Source: Fibrobacter sp. UWH4 (GTDB lineage: Bacteria > Fibrobacterota > Fibrobacteria > Fibrobacterales > Fibrobacteraceae). From it: a DNA stretch of 64,000 bases. Position numbers and translations under genes: made by a program. Of the stretch, positions 35,015-42,927 are shown piece by piece. The first letter of the stretch is position 1; each line of letters begins with the position of its first letter. The DNA lies in contig NZ_FRAY01000003.1 in the NCBI RefSeq assembly GCF_900142475.1, positions 434,001 through 498,000 on the forward strand. Direction: 5' to 3'. Below the pieces are notes generated by a model. That model did not search any database. It saw only the letters and a list, made by a program, of their open reading frames with translations, and was not told the DNA's origin.

Positions 35015-35464
35015 CTACTTCCCTTTTAACAACCAACCGCGGTAGTAAGTCAACGAAGAAAACCTGTATTTGGGTGGCAAAGGCTCTTTTTTCAAGCCCT
35101 CTATAAAATCATCAATATACTTTTGAAATTTTTCCACAATAAATATATAGCGCTTCATGATTTCCGTATGTTCTCGTGAATCGATATGCGCAGGCATTCC
35201 AATTTCATCATCATTAAAAATAATGACACTTTTACTAAAATCTAGCCCAGACGATGTCCTTTTGGAATTTTCACTTTCAAATTTATATGCATGTGTATGC
35301 TGGATATTCGACCTAAATGGAATAGCAAATCTAAAGGAACGGTATTCCACTAGCAACACCAAATAAGGGCGGTTTTCCTTCACAAGAATTTCGGTATTAT
35401 CTGCATAACGCTCGTAAAACAACGGCGATAGCAGCATAACCTTGGGTATGTTTTCTTTTTTCAT
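35015..35464 (-). CDS. Type III toxin-antitoxin endoribonuclease toxin (CptN/TenpN-like)
   Basis: A ~149-residue protein predicted to cut its own antitoxin RNA precursor and, when free, cellular mRNA. Features shared with CptN/TenpN/ToxN-type toxins as I know them: L-F-Y-E-R-Y near the start, N-R-P-Y-L-V-L-L, F-A-I-P-F-R-S-N-I-Q-H, and G-L-D-F-S-K-S-V-I-I. The helical C-terminal half has F-I-V-E-K-F-Q-K-Y-I-D-D. The ATG at 35464 is chosen: AAAAAGGA lies five to six bases upstream, directly after the antitoxin terminator; a TTG at 35482 is inside that terminator. Promoter, repeats, terminator and toxin are in the classical type III order. The exact family (CptN or TenpN) is not settled. Confidence 0.8.
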   Translation of the reverse strand: MKKENIPKVMLLSPLFYERYADNTEILVKENRPYLVLLVEYRSFRFAIPFRSNIQHTHAYKFESENSKRTSSGLDFSKSVIIFNDDEIGMPAHIDSREHTEIMKRYIFIVEKFQKYIDDFIEGLKKEPLPPKYRFSSLTYYRGWLLKGK

Positions 35465-35485
35465 GTTTTCCTTTTTTGACAAAAA

Positions 35486-35617
35486 AAGAAGCCGCTTTTA
35501 TATGGATATATAAAAACGACTTCATCTAATGAGCTTTCTTTTTTTCTCAGGTGGTCGCTCTACCACCCTGTCATCATTTCGAGCTTTCTTTTTTTCTCAG
35601 GTGGATGCTCTGCCACC
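35486..35617 (-). ncRNA. Type III antitoxin RNA: two 50-nt pseudoknot repeats plus terminator
   Basis: Minus-strand transcript with two tandem 50-nt repeats (35581-35620 plus flank, and 35531-35580). Each has a stem GGTGG / CCACC, a loop containing GAGC, an A-rich stretch GAGAAAAAAAGAAA, then GCTC, which can pair with the loop to form an H-type pseudoknot, the fold known for type III antitoxins. The stem bases differ between copies (loop-closing T-A versus C..T) while pairing is kept. Then follows hairpin GAAGTCG...CGGCTTC with seven T's (35481-35524), which limits toxin expression relative to the RNA. The A-run probably holds the toxin cleavage site. Confidence 0.78.
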
Positions 35618-35623
35618 CTGTCT

Positions 35624-35651
35624 ATTATAAATATACATTATTCTTCGACAA
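35624..35651 (-). promoter_or_regulatory. Promoter of the type III toxin-antitoxin locus
   Basis: On the minus strand TTGTCG (35646-35651), 16 bases, TATAAT (35624-35629), then the first repeat after about 5 bases. Confidence 0.75.
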
Positions 35652-35744
35652 AAAGCAAGCTTTTTCCAAGTTAGCGCTCGAATATATTTAAAATAGCAGG
35701 GGAAAGCTTCCGCCTTAAAGCGAACTGTTTTGCCACTAATTTGT

Positions 35745-35772
35745 CATGCCCGACTTGATCGGGCATCTCCTT
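35745..35772. repeat. Dispersed palindromic repeat (GTCATGCCCGAC...)
   Basis: GCCCGA-CTTGA-TCGGGC within GTCATGCCCGACTTGATCGG and the next eight bases, a common type of intergenic palindrome. Its translation (M-P-D-L-I-G-H-L) is a known spurious motif. Confidence 0.65.
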
Positions 35773-35923
35773 TTCCATCTGGAAAAGGTGCGTTTAGCAA
35801 ACAGCGCTCCAAGTAAAATCAGGTGGCGCTTATGCAGCTACTTTTTGATTTTCTGTTCCCCATATATGTCGGACCAAAAGAGAATGGATTTAGGCATAAT
35901 TAATACTTCTTTAACAGTGACTT

Positions 35924-36139
35924 CTAAAAAAAATTCTTTACTTCTTGACTAGGATTGCTTATACGATCTAAATTAAAACCATTTGCTACAAGTAAATTTG
36001 AATACTCCGTTGCTTGTGCTACCGAAGTTTGAACCATTGCTTGGCAGCCGCCACCAAAGGCATCTTCGTAAGCAATAACAGGATATGCTGGCAAATATTT
36101 ATTTGCCAAGGCACAATTAACAAGCCAAAAACCCTTCAA
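35924..36139 (-). pseudogene. Possible gene fragment, 71 codons
   Basis: The frame reads as ordinary-looking protein (A-L-A-N-K-Y-L-P-A-Y-P-V-I-A-Y-E-D-A-F-G-G-G-C, then Q-A-T-E-Y-S-N-L-L-V-A-N-G-F) with no ATG start (TTG only), no ribosome-binding site and no recognised domain. It could be the tail of a lost gene or a chance frame. Confidence 0.25.
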
Positions 36140-36181
36140 AAAGATTACTTTTCGTTTCGGGTTCTTAAGGGCAGAGTCCTA

Positions 36182-36218
36182 TTGACATATCATAATTATG
36201 ATATTATATTATCATAAT
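36182..36218 (+). promoter_or_regulatory. Promoter and operator of the first Phd/ParE pair
   Basis: TTGACA (36182-36187), 17 bases, TATATT (36205-36210). The perfect 16-base palindrome TATCATAATTATGATA (36189-36204) fills the spacer and a further ATCATAAT half-site follows the -10, as expected for autorepression by the antitoxin. GGAGG lies before the ATG. Confidence 0.75.
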
Positions 36219-36231
36219 AAAGGAGGCTATC

Positions 36232-36489
36232 ATGCCGAATATCCGTCCAATTTCAGACTTGCGCAACAACTTCACGAGCGTCGCGGAAACCGTACACAAG
36301 TACGACGAGCCCATGTATTTGACCAAGAATGGCGTGGGCGACATGGTCGTGATGTCCATCGAATGCTACGAAAAGCAGATGGCCCAGCTGGAACTTTATT
36401 CAAAACTTGCCGAAGCCATTTCCGAAGTGGAACGCGGTGCGGAATGCGCCGATGCCGAAAAATTCTTGAAGGATTTAATGAATGGCTAA
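36232..36489 (+). CDS. Phd/YefM-family antitoxin
   Basis: An 85-residue antitoxin. The N-terminal part, I-R-P-I-S-D-L-R-N-N-F, then Y-D-E-P-M-Y-L-T-K-N-G-V-G-D-M-V-V-M-S, is the Phd/YefM DNA-binding fold; the acidic C-terminal tail should wrap the toxin. It overlaps the downstream toxin gene by 8 bases. It probably binds the palindrome in its own promoter. Similar in plan, but not in sequence detail, to the antitoxin at 38460-38735. Confidence 0.88.
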   Translation: MPNIRPISDLRNNFTSVAETVHKYDEPMYLTKNGVGDMVVMSIECYEKQMAQLELYSKLAEAISEVERGAECADAEKFLKDLMNG

Positions 36490-36799
36490 AAAGTACGAAG
36501 TCGTTATCACGCCTTCGGCGCAAAAAGACCTCAACGAAATCAAATCATATTTTACAAACGTTCTCAAGACTTCATCAAATTCAATCTTCGAGAAGTTTCT
36601 TGAACAGGTCAGGCTGTTGAAAGCGCATCCGTTCACCTATCCCGTCCACCAAGATCCGCTGCTGAAACTCGTCGGCTACAGGGTCATTCCCATTGACAAC
36701 TACCTGATGTTTTACATGGTCAGGGGCAATGTCGTTCAAATCCATCGATTCCTTTACGGCAAACGGAACTACCTACAGTTACTAGGCATGGACACGTGA
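36482..36799 (+). CDS. ParE/RelE-superfamily toxin
   Basis: A 105-residue toxin. It starts Y-E-V-V-I-T-P-S-A-Q-K-D-L-N-E-I, contains L-V-G-Y-R-V-I-P-I-D-N-Y-L-M-F-Y-M-V and ends with I-H-R-F-L-Y-G-K-R-N-Y, the standard ParE/RelE fold order. Whether it poisons gyrase (ParE) or cuts mRNA (RelE) cannot be told; the late H-R-F-L-Y-G-K-R-N-Y is common in both groups. Overlap with the antitoxin gene implies coupled translation. Confidence 0.87.
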   Translation: MAKKYEVVITPSAQKDLNEIKSYFTNVLKTSSNSIFEKFLEQVRLLKAHPFTYPVHQDPLLKLVGYRVIPIDNYLMFYMVRGNVVQIHRFLYGKRNYLQLLGMDT

Positions 36800-36816
36800 T
36801 ATCTTTGTCCGCCTGC

Positions 36817-37710
36817 TCAAAACAAGTCCAGCGAACTGTCGAGGTAGATTTCTTCGCGGACTTGGAGCTGGTGTTCCGGCTTGGTCATGTAATAGAGCAG
36901 AAATTCCAGGATGACGGCGCTGCCGAGGCTGCGGCCTTCGATTTTAAAGTGGCGGAATCCTTGCGGGGCGTACACGTTCTGAAAGTCACTGATTCCGATG
37001 AATCCGGGATTTTTCATGGCATCGGAGAATCGGTAACCCCTTTGGACGTTCGGAGAGGCGCAAACGTGGTCCTCGCAGTTTTCGCCGAGGTTTTTCAGGC
37101 TCACGTTCTCGTAGCACTTTTTGCGGTCTTGGCAGCCGAACCAGCAGCATTCATTGCACAGGAACTCGACTTTCGGCTTTTGTGCGGGCGTTAGCGCGTT
37201 GAGTTTGGCGAATTGCTTATTGAGTCTGAAATCCGGCACCACGTAACTAAATTCGTCGCGGTTCAGTTCACCCTCGAATTGGGTGAAATCCGCCAACACC
37301 TTCGTCGTGGACGACACGAAATAGAATCCCGGATACTTCGCCTTAATGTAATCGAGCAACAAATCCGAATGAATGATGACGCCGCTCGGGGCCGACCCAT
37401 TTTTCTCGAACAGGGCACACAAGGCGTTGCATTTCTTGTCGGCAAGATGTTCTTCGCGAAGCAAGGAATTGCTGAAGGTCAGGCGCGCCGAAATGCCGTA
37501 TTCCTTGGTGAGAGCGACAACGGCCTCGGGCTCCGCATCGCCAAAACCGACGCGGCCACCACCCCAAAGGCAATCGCTGGGCGCACCATAAATGGAACCG
37601 ATTTCGCACCACTCGTAAAAGTATTCCCGATGCTCGCGGAACAGCGGCAAGAATGCCTTATACAAGTCGTAAAATTCGAACAGTCCGGGAAGGTGGTAGT
37701 AAACGCTCAT
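36817..37710 (-). CDS. Cys-cluster protein, possibly U32-peptidase-like
   Basis: A ~297-residue protein of uncertain family. It has A-R-L-T-F-S-N-S-L-L and V-I-I-H-S-D-L-L-L-D-Y-I, then a barrel-like F-Y-F-V-S-S-T-T-K-V strand. The Cys-rich segment C-N-E-C-C-W-F-G-C-Q-D-R-K-K-C, followed by E-N-C-E-D-H-V-C, could bind a metal or Fe-S cluster. The barrel-then-Cys order recalls U32 peptidase/hydroxylase proteins, but I cannot confirm it. The start is set at Met 37710; a GTG at 37743 is also possible. Transcribed divergently from the yfcE-like gene. Confidence 0.6.
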   Translation of the reverse strand: MSVYYHLPGLFEFYDLYKAFLPLFREHREYFYEWCEIGSIYGAPSDCLWGGGRVGFGDAEPEAVVALTKEYGISARLTFSNSLLREEHLADKKCNALCALFEKNGSAPSGVIIHSDLLLDYIKAKYPGFYFVSSTTKVLADFTQFEGELNRDEFSYVVPDFRLNKQFAKLNALTPAQKPKVEFLCNECCWFGCQDRKKCYENVSLKNLGENCEDHVCASPNVQRGYRFSDAMKNPGFIGISDFQNVYAPQGFRHFKIEGRSLGSAVILEFLLYYMTKPEHQLQVREEIYLDSSLDLF

Positions 37711-37807
37711 TGCATCAAATATACCTATTTCTATTTCGCCCACCTACCCTATTTTAACTATATTGCAATCATCTCCGAGCTCCGAATTCCGAATTCTGAA
37801 TTATCCT

Positions 37808-38386
37808 ATGCGCACTCTAGTTCTTTCTGATATCCACGGTTCTGCGTTCGCCTGCAAGATGGCGCTTTCTTACCTCGACAAGCTCAAATGCGACCGCATT
37901 TTCCTATTGGGCGACCTTCTTTATCACGGGCCGCGGAACCCGCTGCCGGGCGGGCACAATCCGCAAGGAGTTGTCGAACTCTTGAGCCCGCTCAAGGAGA
38001 AAATTACCGCGGTGCGCGGCAACTGCGACGCCGAAGTGGACCAGATGGTGCTGGGATTCCCGTGCCTTGCCGACTATGCCGAAATCGAAGAAGGCGGCCT
38101 AAAACTCTTCTTGAGCCACGGTCACCTCTACGACCCGTACCTGTTCAGTCACTACAAGGCCGACGTCTATTTTTCGGGCCACACGCACATTTTTACCGCC
38201 GAAAAAAACGCCGACGGAGTCTACTGCCTGAACCCGGGCTCCACGAGCCTACCCAAGGGCGGAAACCCGCCGACCTTCGGAATTTACGAGACCTCCGGCG
38301 AAGGCTCCACCACTCCCCCGCGATTCAGCGTACACCACCTGGAAACCGGCAAGGAACTTGCGGCTGTCAAGATTGTGCGAGAGTAA
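37808..38386 (+). CDS. YfcE/MJ0936-type metallophosphoesterase
   Basis: A 192-residue calcineurin-like phosphodiesterase. Metal-binding motifs are all present: D-I-H-G near the start, L-G-D-L-L-Y-H-G, G-N-C-D, S-H-G-H and G-H-T-H. The closing N-P-G-S-T-S-L-P-K matches YfcE. In vitro, members of this family hydrolyse phosphodiesters; the natural substrate is unknown. The ATG at 37808 starts right at the conserved M-R-T-L-V-L-S-D; the upstream frame is a short AT-rich repeat. Probably monocistronic. Confidence 0.88.
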   Translation: MRTLVLSDIHGSAFACKMALSYLDKLKCDRIFLLGDLLYHGPRNPLPGGHNPQGVVELLSPLKEKITAVRGNCDAEVDQMVLGFPCLADYAEIEEGGLKLFLSHGHLYDPYLFSHYKADVYFSGHTHIFTAEKNADGVYCLNPGSTSLPKGGNPPTFGIYETSGEGSTTPPRFSVHHLETGKELAAVKIVRE

Positions 38387-38399
38387 ATAGAATTATCAC

Positions 38400-38428
38400 T
38401 TGCATTACCCCCAACGAAAGACTATATT
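38400..38428 (+). promoter_or_regulatory. Promoter of the second Phd/ParE pair
   Basis: TTGCAT (38400-38405), 17 bases, TATATT (38423-38428), about 31 bases before the start codon. Confidence 0.55.
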
Positions 38429-38459
38429 TAATACCGAATTCAGTCTTACGCGAGGTTTT

Positions 38460-38735
38460 ATGCCGACCTATAAAAATATCAAGCCGATTTCTTACATTAA
38501 GGCAAACGCTGCAAAAGTGCTAGACCATGTAAATGACACTCGTGCACCCTACATCGTCACGCAAAACGGTGAAGCTCGCGGCGTAATCCTCGATACCGAG
38601 ACATTCCAAATGATGCAGGACGGCTTAAAGTTGTTTAAGCTTTTCGCTCAAAGCGAAGCCGAATTTTCAAAAGGAAAAACAATCAATCAAAAAGACCTCT
38701 TTGATTCCTTGGAGAAAGAACTAAATGCCCTCTAA
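38460..38735 (+). CDS. Phd/YefM-family antitoxin (second pair)
   Basis: A 91-residue antitoxin with I-K-P-I-S-Y-I-K-A-N-A-A-K-V-L-D and the T-Q-N-G-E-A-R-G-V-I-L-D turn of the Phd/YefM fold, followed by a helical acidic tail. The ATG at 38460 follows CGAGG; the 20 codons upstream cover the promoter and are excluded. It overlaps the toxin start by 11 bases. Presumed autorepressor and neutraliser of the next gene product. Confidence 0.87.
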   Translation: MPTYKNIKPISYIKANAAKVLDHVNDTRAPYIVTQNGEARGVILDTETFQMMQDGLKLFKLFAQSEAEFSKGKTINQKDLFDSLEKELNAL

Positions 38736-39063
38736 GAAAATCATTGTAGAATGGTCCGAATCGGCATCTCTCGACTTGAAGTCCATCATCTTGCATATTG
38801 CAACAAGTAGCCCCAAAAACGCAAAAGACTCGCTTGCTAGAATAAAAAAGGAATGCCAAGTCCTTGAAAAGTTTCCAGATTTGGGCAAAATTCCTGCGGA
38901 ATTAGAATATTTGCAAATCAACGGATTCCGGGAACTCGTTGTAAGCCCCTGGAGAATTTTTTATCGCAAAGAAGAAAACCGCGTCAAAGTCTTGGCTGTT
39001 GTCGATTCAAGACGCGATCTAGATGACGCCCTCTGGACACGTATGATGTTCCCGATTGTATAG
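38725..39063 (+). CDS. ParE/RelE-superfamily toxin (second pair)
   Basis: A 112-residue toxin: V-E-W-S-E-S-A-S-L-D-L-K-S-I near the start, F-P-D-L-G-K-I-P-A-E-L, F-R-E-L-V-V-S-P-W-R-I-F-Y-R in the core, and V-L-A-V-V-D-S-R-R-D-L late, the ParE-like plan. The toxin ends 2 bases before the convergent ABC ATPase gene. It differs clearly from the toxin at 36482, so the two pairs are not a recent duplication. Confidence 0.87.
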   Translation: MPSKKIIVEWSESASLDLKSIILHIATSSPKNAKDSLARIKKECQVLEKFPDLGKIPAELEYLQINGFRELVVSPWRIFYRKEENRVKVLAVVDSRRDLDDALWTRMMFPIV

Positions 39064-39065
39064 CC

Positions 39066-39812
39066 CTATTTCTTCAGTGCCGAGAGGAATTCCTTGAGGC
39101 GGGCGTCTTTCGGATTGTCGAAGATTTCTTCGGGGGAGCCATCTTCCTTGACGTAGCCGTCGGCAAAGAACAGCACGCGGTTAGCGACCTCGCGGGCAAA
39201 GCTCATTTCGTGCGTCACCACGACCATCGTCATGCCAGATTTGGCCAGGTCCTTCATGATCTTGAGGACTTCGCCGACCATTTCAGGGTCCAGGGCACTG
39301 GTGGGTTCGTCGAACAGGATTACCTCGGGCTGCATGGCCATGGCGCGGGCAATCGCCACACGCTGCTGCTGGCCGCCGGAGAGCTGCGCCGGATAATGAT
39401 CTGCCCTATCCAAGAGACCGATACGGTCCAAGAGTTCCTTCGCTCGTTTTTCCGCCTCGGCCTTAGTCATGAGCCCCAATTTCATCGGAGCGAACATGAT
39501 GTTCTTGAGGGCAGTCATATTCTTGAACAAGTTAAACTGCTGGAACACCATGCCCACGCGCTTGCGAACGTCAGGCTTCGAAAAGCCCTTCACTAAGATG
39601 CTCTTGCCGTCCAACAAAATGTCGCCGCTAGTCGGAGTTTCAAGCAAATTTAGCTGGCGGAGGAATGTAGACTTGCCGCAACCCGAAGGCCCGATAACCG
39701 CAATCACGTCGCCGCGATAAATGTCAAGCGAAATTCCCTTGAGAATCTGCTTGTCGCCGTAAGATTTGCAAAGGTCCTTGACCTGGATTAAAGTTTCTGC
39801 ATTAGCGTTCAT
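39066..39812 (-). CDS. Amino-acid ABC transporter ATPase (GlnQ-like)
   Basis: A 248-residue ATPase that energises the fused binding/permease protein encoded upstream. Walker [10 protein letters not shown], signature L-S-G-G-Q-Q-Q-R, Walker B V-I-L-F-D-E-P and switch V-T-H-E are intact. Unlike the ATPase at 18555-19643 it stops after the standard domain. Its start overlaps the end of the permease gene by 11 bases, so the pair is one operon. Confidence 0.93.
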   Translation of the reverse strand: MNANAETLIQVKDLCKSYGDKQILKGISLDIYRGDVIAVIGPSGCGKSTFLRQLNLLETPTSGDILLDGKSILVKGFSKPDVRKRVGMVFQQFNLFKNMTALKNIMFAPMKLGLMTKAEAEKRAKELLDRIGLLDRADHYPAQLSGGQQQRVAIARAMAMQPEVILFDEPTSALDPEMVGEVLKIMKDLAKSGMTMVVVTHEMSFAREVANRVLFFADGYVKEDGSPEEIFDNPKDARLKEFLSALKK

Positions 39813-41301
39813 TTTTCTTCAACCTCTTTTCAAGCTTTGCAACACAGGCCGAAAGCCCGGCAACAATGACAAAGTAAATGGCAGCCACGGCAAGGAGCGG
39901 GAGCATCGCCTCGTAGGTCATGCTACGGATAATGTCTCCGCCGCGCGTCAAGTCCATCAGGCCAATGTAGCCGCAAATGGACGTTTCCTTGATAAGCGTA
40001 ATAAATTCGTTGGTAAGCGCAGGGAGCGAGTTCTTGAACGCCTGCGGGTAGACGATGCTGTAAAGAATCGTGCGGAACTTGAGTCCGAGACTGCGCCCCG
40101 CCTCAATTTGGCCAGGGTCTACGCCCTTGATGCCGCTACGGATAATTTCGGAAACGTACGCCCCCGAATTCACGCCGAATGCGACAATCGCCACGAGAAT
40201 CTTGTTCACGTTCACCGACGAGAATACGATGTAATAGATGATGAGCAGCTGGATCATCATCGGCGTTCCGCGAATCACGGCGAGGTAGACTTTAGCAAGC
40301 GCGTTCAGCACCTTGTAGCGACCGTTGAATTCGTTGCCGGTGCGGATCTGCGCCACGATAAAGCCAATCAGAATGCCGAGCAGCGCAGCAAAGAGCGAAA
40401 TGATGAGCGTGTTGCGGAGGCCAAGAGCAATAAACTTCCAACGTGAATCCTTCACGAAGTTCTTGCGGAAATGTTCGGCAAAGCTCTCGTCGTTTTCCAC
40501 CGCCTCGTCGCCGCGGACAATCACGACAATCTTCGAGAGCGTATACGGGGTCGTGAAGTTGATGGACTTCTTGCGTTCTTCGGTCACGGTAAAGCCCGCG
40601 AAGCCGACATCCGCCTTGCCCGAAGAAACCGCATTGATTATCGCGTCAAATTCGATGTCCTGGATTTCGACGGTACGGTTCAGGTAGTCGGCAATGTAGT
40701 TCACGATTTCGATATCGAGGCCGACAATTTTTGCATTTTCGTAGTATTCGTACGGCGGGAACTGGGCATTGGTCGAAAGCACGAGTTTCGGGCCTTCGGT
40801 CACCTTCTTTTGATAATGGTAGTTGCCGGTGCGGTAGATGTAGGTATTAAAGAGAGAATCGTAGACGCCGTCCTGTTTCATGGCAGCGAGCGCCTGGTTC
40901 ACGGAATCGAGCAAAGCCTCTTTGCCCTTCGCGACAACCCCCGCGTACATTTCTTCGACAAAGACTTCGTCCAGAATGCGAAGCGACGGATTTTCTCGCA
41001 CGAACGCCTTGGCGGGCTGATCGTCACTCAAGACCGCGTCGATTTTCCCCTGCTTGAGCGCCTGGATGGCATCGGCAAGTTTCGTGTAACGGTCCACGTC
41101 GATTTTCGCAGTATCACCGCCGAAATCAGACGCATAAATGTCGGCGGTGTTGCCGATTTGCACGCCCACTTTCTTGTGGCCGAGATCGTTAATGCTGTGG
41201 ACTTTATTGGGGATTATCGCCTGCTTGCTTTCGCAAGAAACCAGGGCGAGCGCGTAAAACGCGATAAGGATTGGGAGGAGGAATTTTCGCATCATTTTCA
41301 C
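39802..41301 (-). CDS. Amino-acid ABC transporter: permuted binding domain fused to permease
   Basis: A 499-residue lipoprotein-permease fusion. A lipobox L-V-S-C (about residue 23) should anchor the N-terminus. The SBP_bac_3 domain is out of order: its C-terminal half comes first (about 38-160: [22 protein letters not shown]), then its N-terminal half (about 170-265: [23 protein letters not shown]). The permease domain (about 285-490) has R-G-T-P-M-M-I-Q and the E-A-G-R-S-L-G coupling loop. It is like a single-unit version of the protein at 16231-18546. Substrate unknown; a polar amino acid by family. Confidence 0.9.
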   Translation of the reverse strand: MKMMRKFLLPILIAFYALALVSCESKQAIIPNKVHSINDLGHKKVGVQIGNTADIYASDFGGDTAKIDVDRYTKLADAIQALKQGKIDAVLSDDQPAKAFVRENPSLRILDEVFVEEMYAGVVAKGKEALLDSVNQALAAMKQDGVYDSLFNTYIYRTGNYHYQKKVTEGPKLVLSTNAQFPPYEYYENAKIVGLDIEIVNYIADYLNRTVEIQDIEFDAIINAVSSGKADVGFAGFTVTEERKKSINFTTPYTLSKIVVIVRGDEAVENDESFAEHFRKNFVKDSRWKFIALGLRNTLIISLFAALLGILIGFIVAQIRTGNEFNGRYKVLNALAKVYLAVIRGTPMMIQLLIIYYIVFSSVNVNKILVAIVAFGVNSGAYVSEIIRSGIKGVDPGQIEAGRSLGLKFRTILYSIVYPQAFKNSLPALTNEFITLIKETSICGYIGLMDLTRGGDIIRSMTYEAMLPLLAVAAIYFVIVAGLSACVAKLEKRLKKNER

Positions 41302-41371
41302 CTTGGATTCTAATTTAGAAAAACATCGCCAGTCCGCAACGCCCCGGCCTGCCGTTTACTATCTTTTGCTT

Positions 41372-42256
41372 ATGCATTACACTCCGTACCGCGATTTGCT
41401 ACTGAAGATTTTCCCGAATTACCTGAAGGTGCGCAAGCTCCCGCTGAACGGCGGCATGAGTTGTCCGAACCTGGACGGCACCAAGAGTTTTTCGGGTTGC
41501 AGCTACTGCAATAACAGGAGTTTCAGTCCAGTATTTGACCAGGCGAAGGTTTCGATTCAGGAGCAGCTCGACAAGTTCGTGCCGAGACTCCGCGAAAAAT
41601 ACCCGAACGCAGGTATTTTGGCCTACTTGCAGCCGTACACGAACACGCACGCCCCGCTCGAACACCTAAAGGGAATCATCGACCCGATTATCAAGCATAA
41701 AGAAATTGCAGGCCTTGCCATCGGCACGCGCCCGGACTGCCTCGAAGACGACAAGGTCGCTTACCTAGCCGAACTCAATCGCAAAAAGCCGATTATCGTG
41801 GAAATCGGCCTGCAAACCGCAAACGACTTGACGCTCGCCGCCATCAACCGCAGGCATACCCTCGCCGAATTCGAAGAAGCCGTCAAGCGCTGCCAGGCAG
41901 CGGGACTTACCGTCACCACGCACGTGATCGTGGGGCTGCCCGGCGAGACCATGGAAGATTTCAAGCATACCGCCCAAGTGGTTCGCGACTTGAAACTCGC
42001 CGCGGTCAAGATCCACCCGCTGCACATTGTAGCGGGCACCGTGATGGCGCAGGATTACGCCAACGGTGAAATCAAGCTCCTAAATTTTGAAGAGTACTGC
42101 GAAGCGGTCGCCGAGATGATCAAGATTATCGGTTTTGAAACCGCTATCGAACGCTTTAGCGGAGAAAGTCCGAGCGATATGCTCATCGCCCCCGACTGGT
42201 GCGGCGAAAGGGACAAGATAATTGCGACTGTGGAAGGAATTTTAAGTAGGCTGTAG
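41372..42256 (+). CDS. Radical SAM protein, TIGR01212/YhcC family
   Basis: A 294-residue radical SAM enzyme. The cluster-binding motif is the family's extended C-P-N-L-D-G-T...G-C-S-Y-C-N form. G-L-Q-T-A-N-D-L-T-L-A-A-I-N and H-V-I-V-G-L-P-G-E follow, and I-H-P-L-H-I-V-A-G-T lies late. Family members are widespread and their reaction is not established. The start at 41372 (M-H-Y-T-P-Y-R-D) agrees with the family; the ORF extends upstream without protein-like sequence. Divergent from the ABC operon, and 23 bases before apt, possibly co-transcribed. Confidence 0.88.
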   Translation: MHYTPYRDLLLKIFPNYLKVRKLPLNGGMSCPNLDGTKSFSGCSYCNNRSFSPVFDQAKVSIQEQLDKFVPRLREKYPNAGILAYLQPYTNTHAPLEHLKGIIDPIIKHKEIAGLAIGTRPDCLEDDKVAYLAELNRKKPIIVEIGLQTANDLTLAAINRRHTLAEFEEAVKRCQAAGLTVTTHVIVGLPGETMEDFKHTAQVVRDLKLAAVKIHPLHIVAGTVMAQDYANGEIKLLNFEEYCEAVAEMIKIIGFETAIERFSGESPSDMLIAPDWCGERDKIIATVEGILSRL

Positions 42257-42279
42257 ACAGTTGGAAATAGGACGCCATT

Positions 42280-42804
42280 ATGAAACGAATTGAAGACTAT
42301 ATTATTTCTGTTCCAGATTTTCCGAAGCCGGGGATCCTTTTTCGCGATGTCACGGGAATTCTTGGCGACGCCGACGGTCTAAGGCTCACACTCAATGCGT
42401 TCTACAAGATGCTTGAAAACGTCGATTTTGACGTGGTTGTCGGGCTTGAGGCTCGCGGATTTCTCTTCGGAGTCTCCATTGCAGAACATTTTCACAAGCC
42501 GTTTGTGCCGGAACGTAAAAAAGGAAAACTCCCCCGCGAAACCGTCAGTGTGGAATATGACCTGGAATACGGGAAAGCTTGCATGGAGATTCACAAGGAC
42601 TCCATAAAGCCGGGTGCGCGAGTCCTTGTTGTTGATGACCTGCTAGCGACCGGAGGGACAGCCAAAGCAGCCGCGACTCTCATTGAAAAATTAGGGGGAA
42701 AAGTGGAATTCTTCGCATTTGTAATTGAGCTTTTGGACTTACACGGGCGCGAAGCACTCAAGGGTTACCGGGTAGAATCGCTCACCAAGTTCCCGGGACA
42801 CTAG
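42280..42804 (+). CDS. apt: Adenine phosphoribosyltransferase
   Basis: Purine salvage enzyme: adenine plus PRPP gives AMP. 174 residues, normal length. P-D-F-P-K-P-G-I-L-F-R-D and G-L-E-A-R-G-F-L-F-G are typical APRT blocks, and the PRPP loop is V-L-V-V-D-D-L-L-A-T-G-G-T-A. It follows the yhcC-like gene closely and ends before a shared terminator. Confidence 0.94.
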   Translation: MKRIEDYIISVPDFPKPGILFRDVTGILGDADGLRLTLNAFYKMLENVDFDVVVGLEARGFLFGVSIAEHFHKPFVPERKKGKLPRETVSVEYDLEYGKACMEIHKDSIKPGARVLVVDDLLATGGTAKAAATLIEKLGGKVEFFAFVIELLDLHGREALKGYRVESLTKFPGH

Positions 42805-42873
42805 TAAGTTTAGAATTTCCTATTTCGGAACTCGGTTTTTTGAATTCGACCTTAGGCATTTTATATACAAACG

Positions 42874-42906
42874 AAAACGCTCCGAGATTTCTCCCGGAGC
42901 ATTTTT
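42874..42906. terminator. Terminator shared by apt and the aryl polyene operon
   Basis: GCTCCGaGA...TC-CCGGAGC hairpin with A-rich left and T-run right flank, between convergent transcription units. Confidence 0.8.
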
Positions 42907-42927
42907 CAATTTAAACCTAAGCAGGAA

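Larger units (their letters stand above)
35652..36181. other. Gene-poor stretch between two TA modules
   Basis: Apart from the dispersed repeat at 35745-35772 and a possible gene fragment at 35924-36139, no coding signal is convincing. The region is AT-rich and lies between two toxin-antitoxin loci, consistent with a site of past insertions and deletions. Confidence 0.4.
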
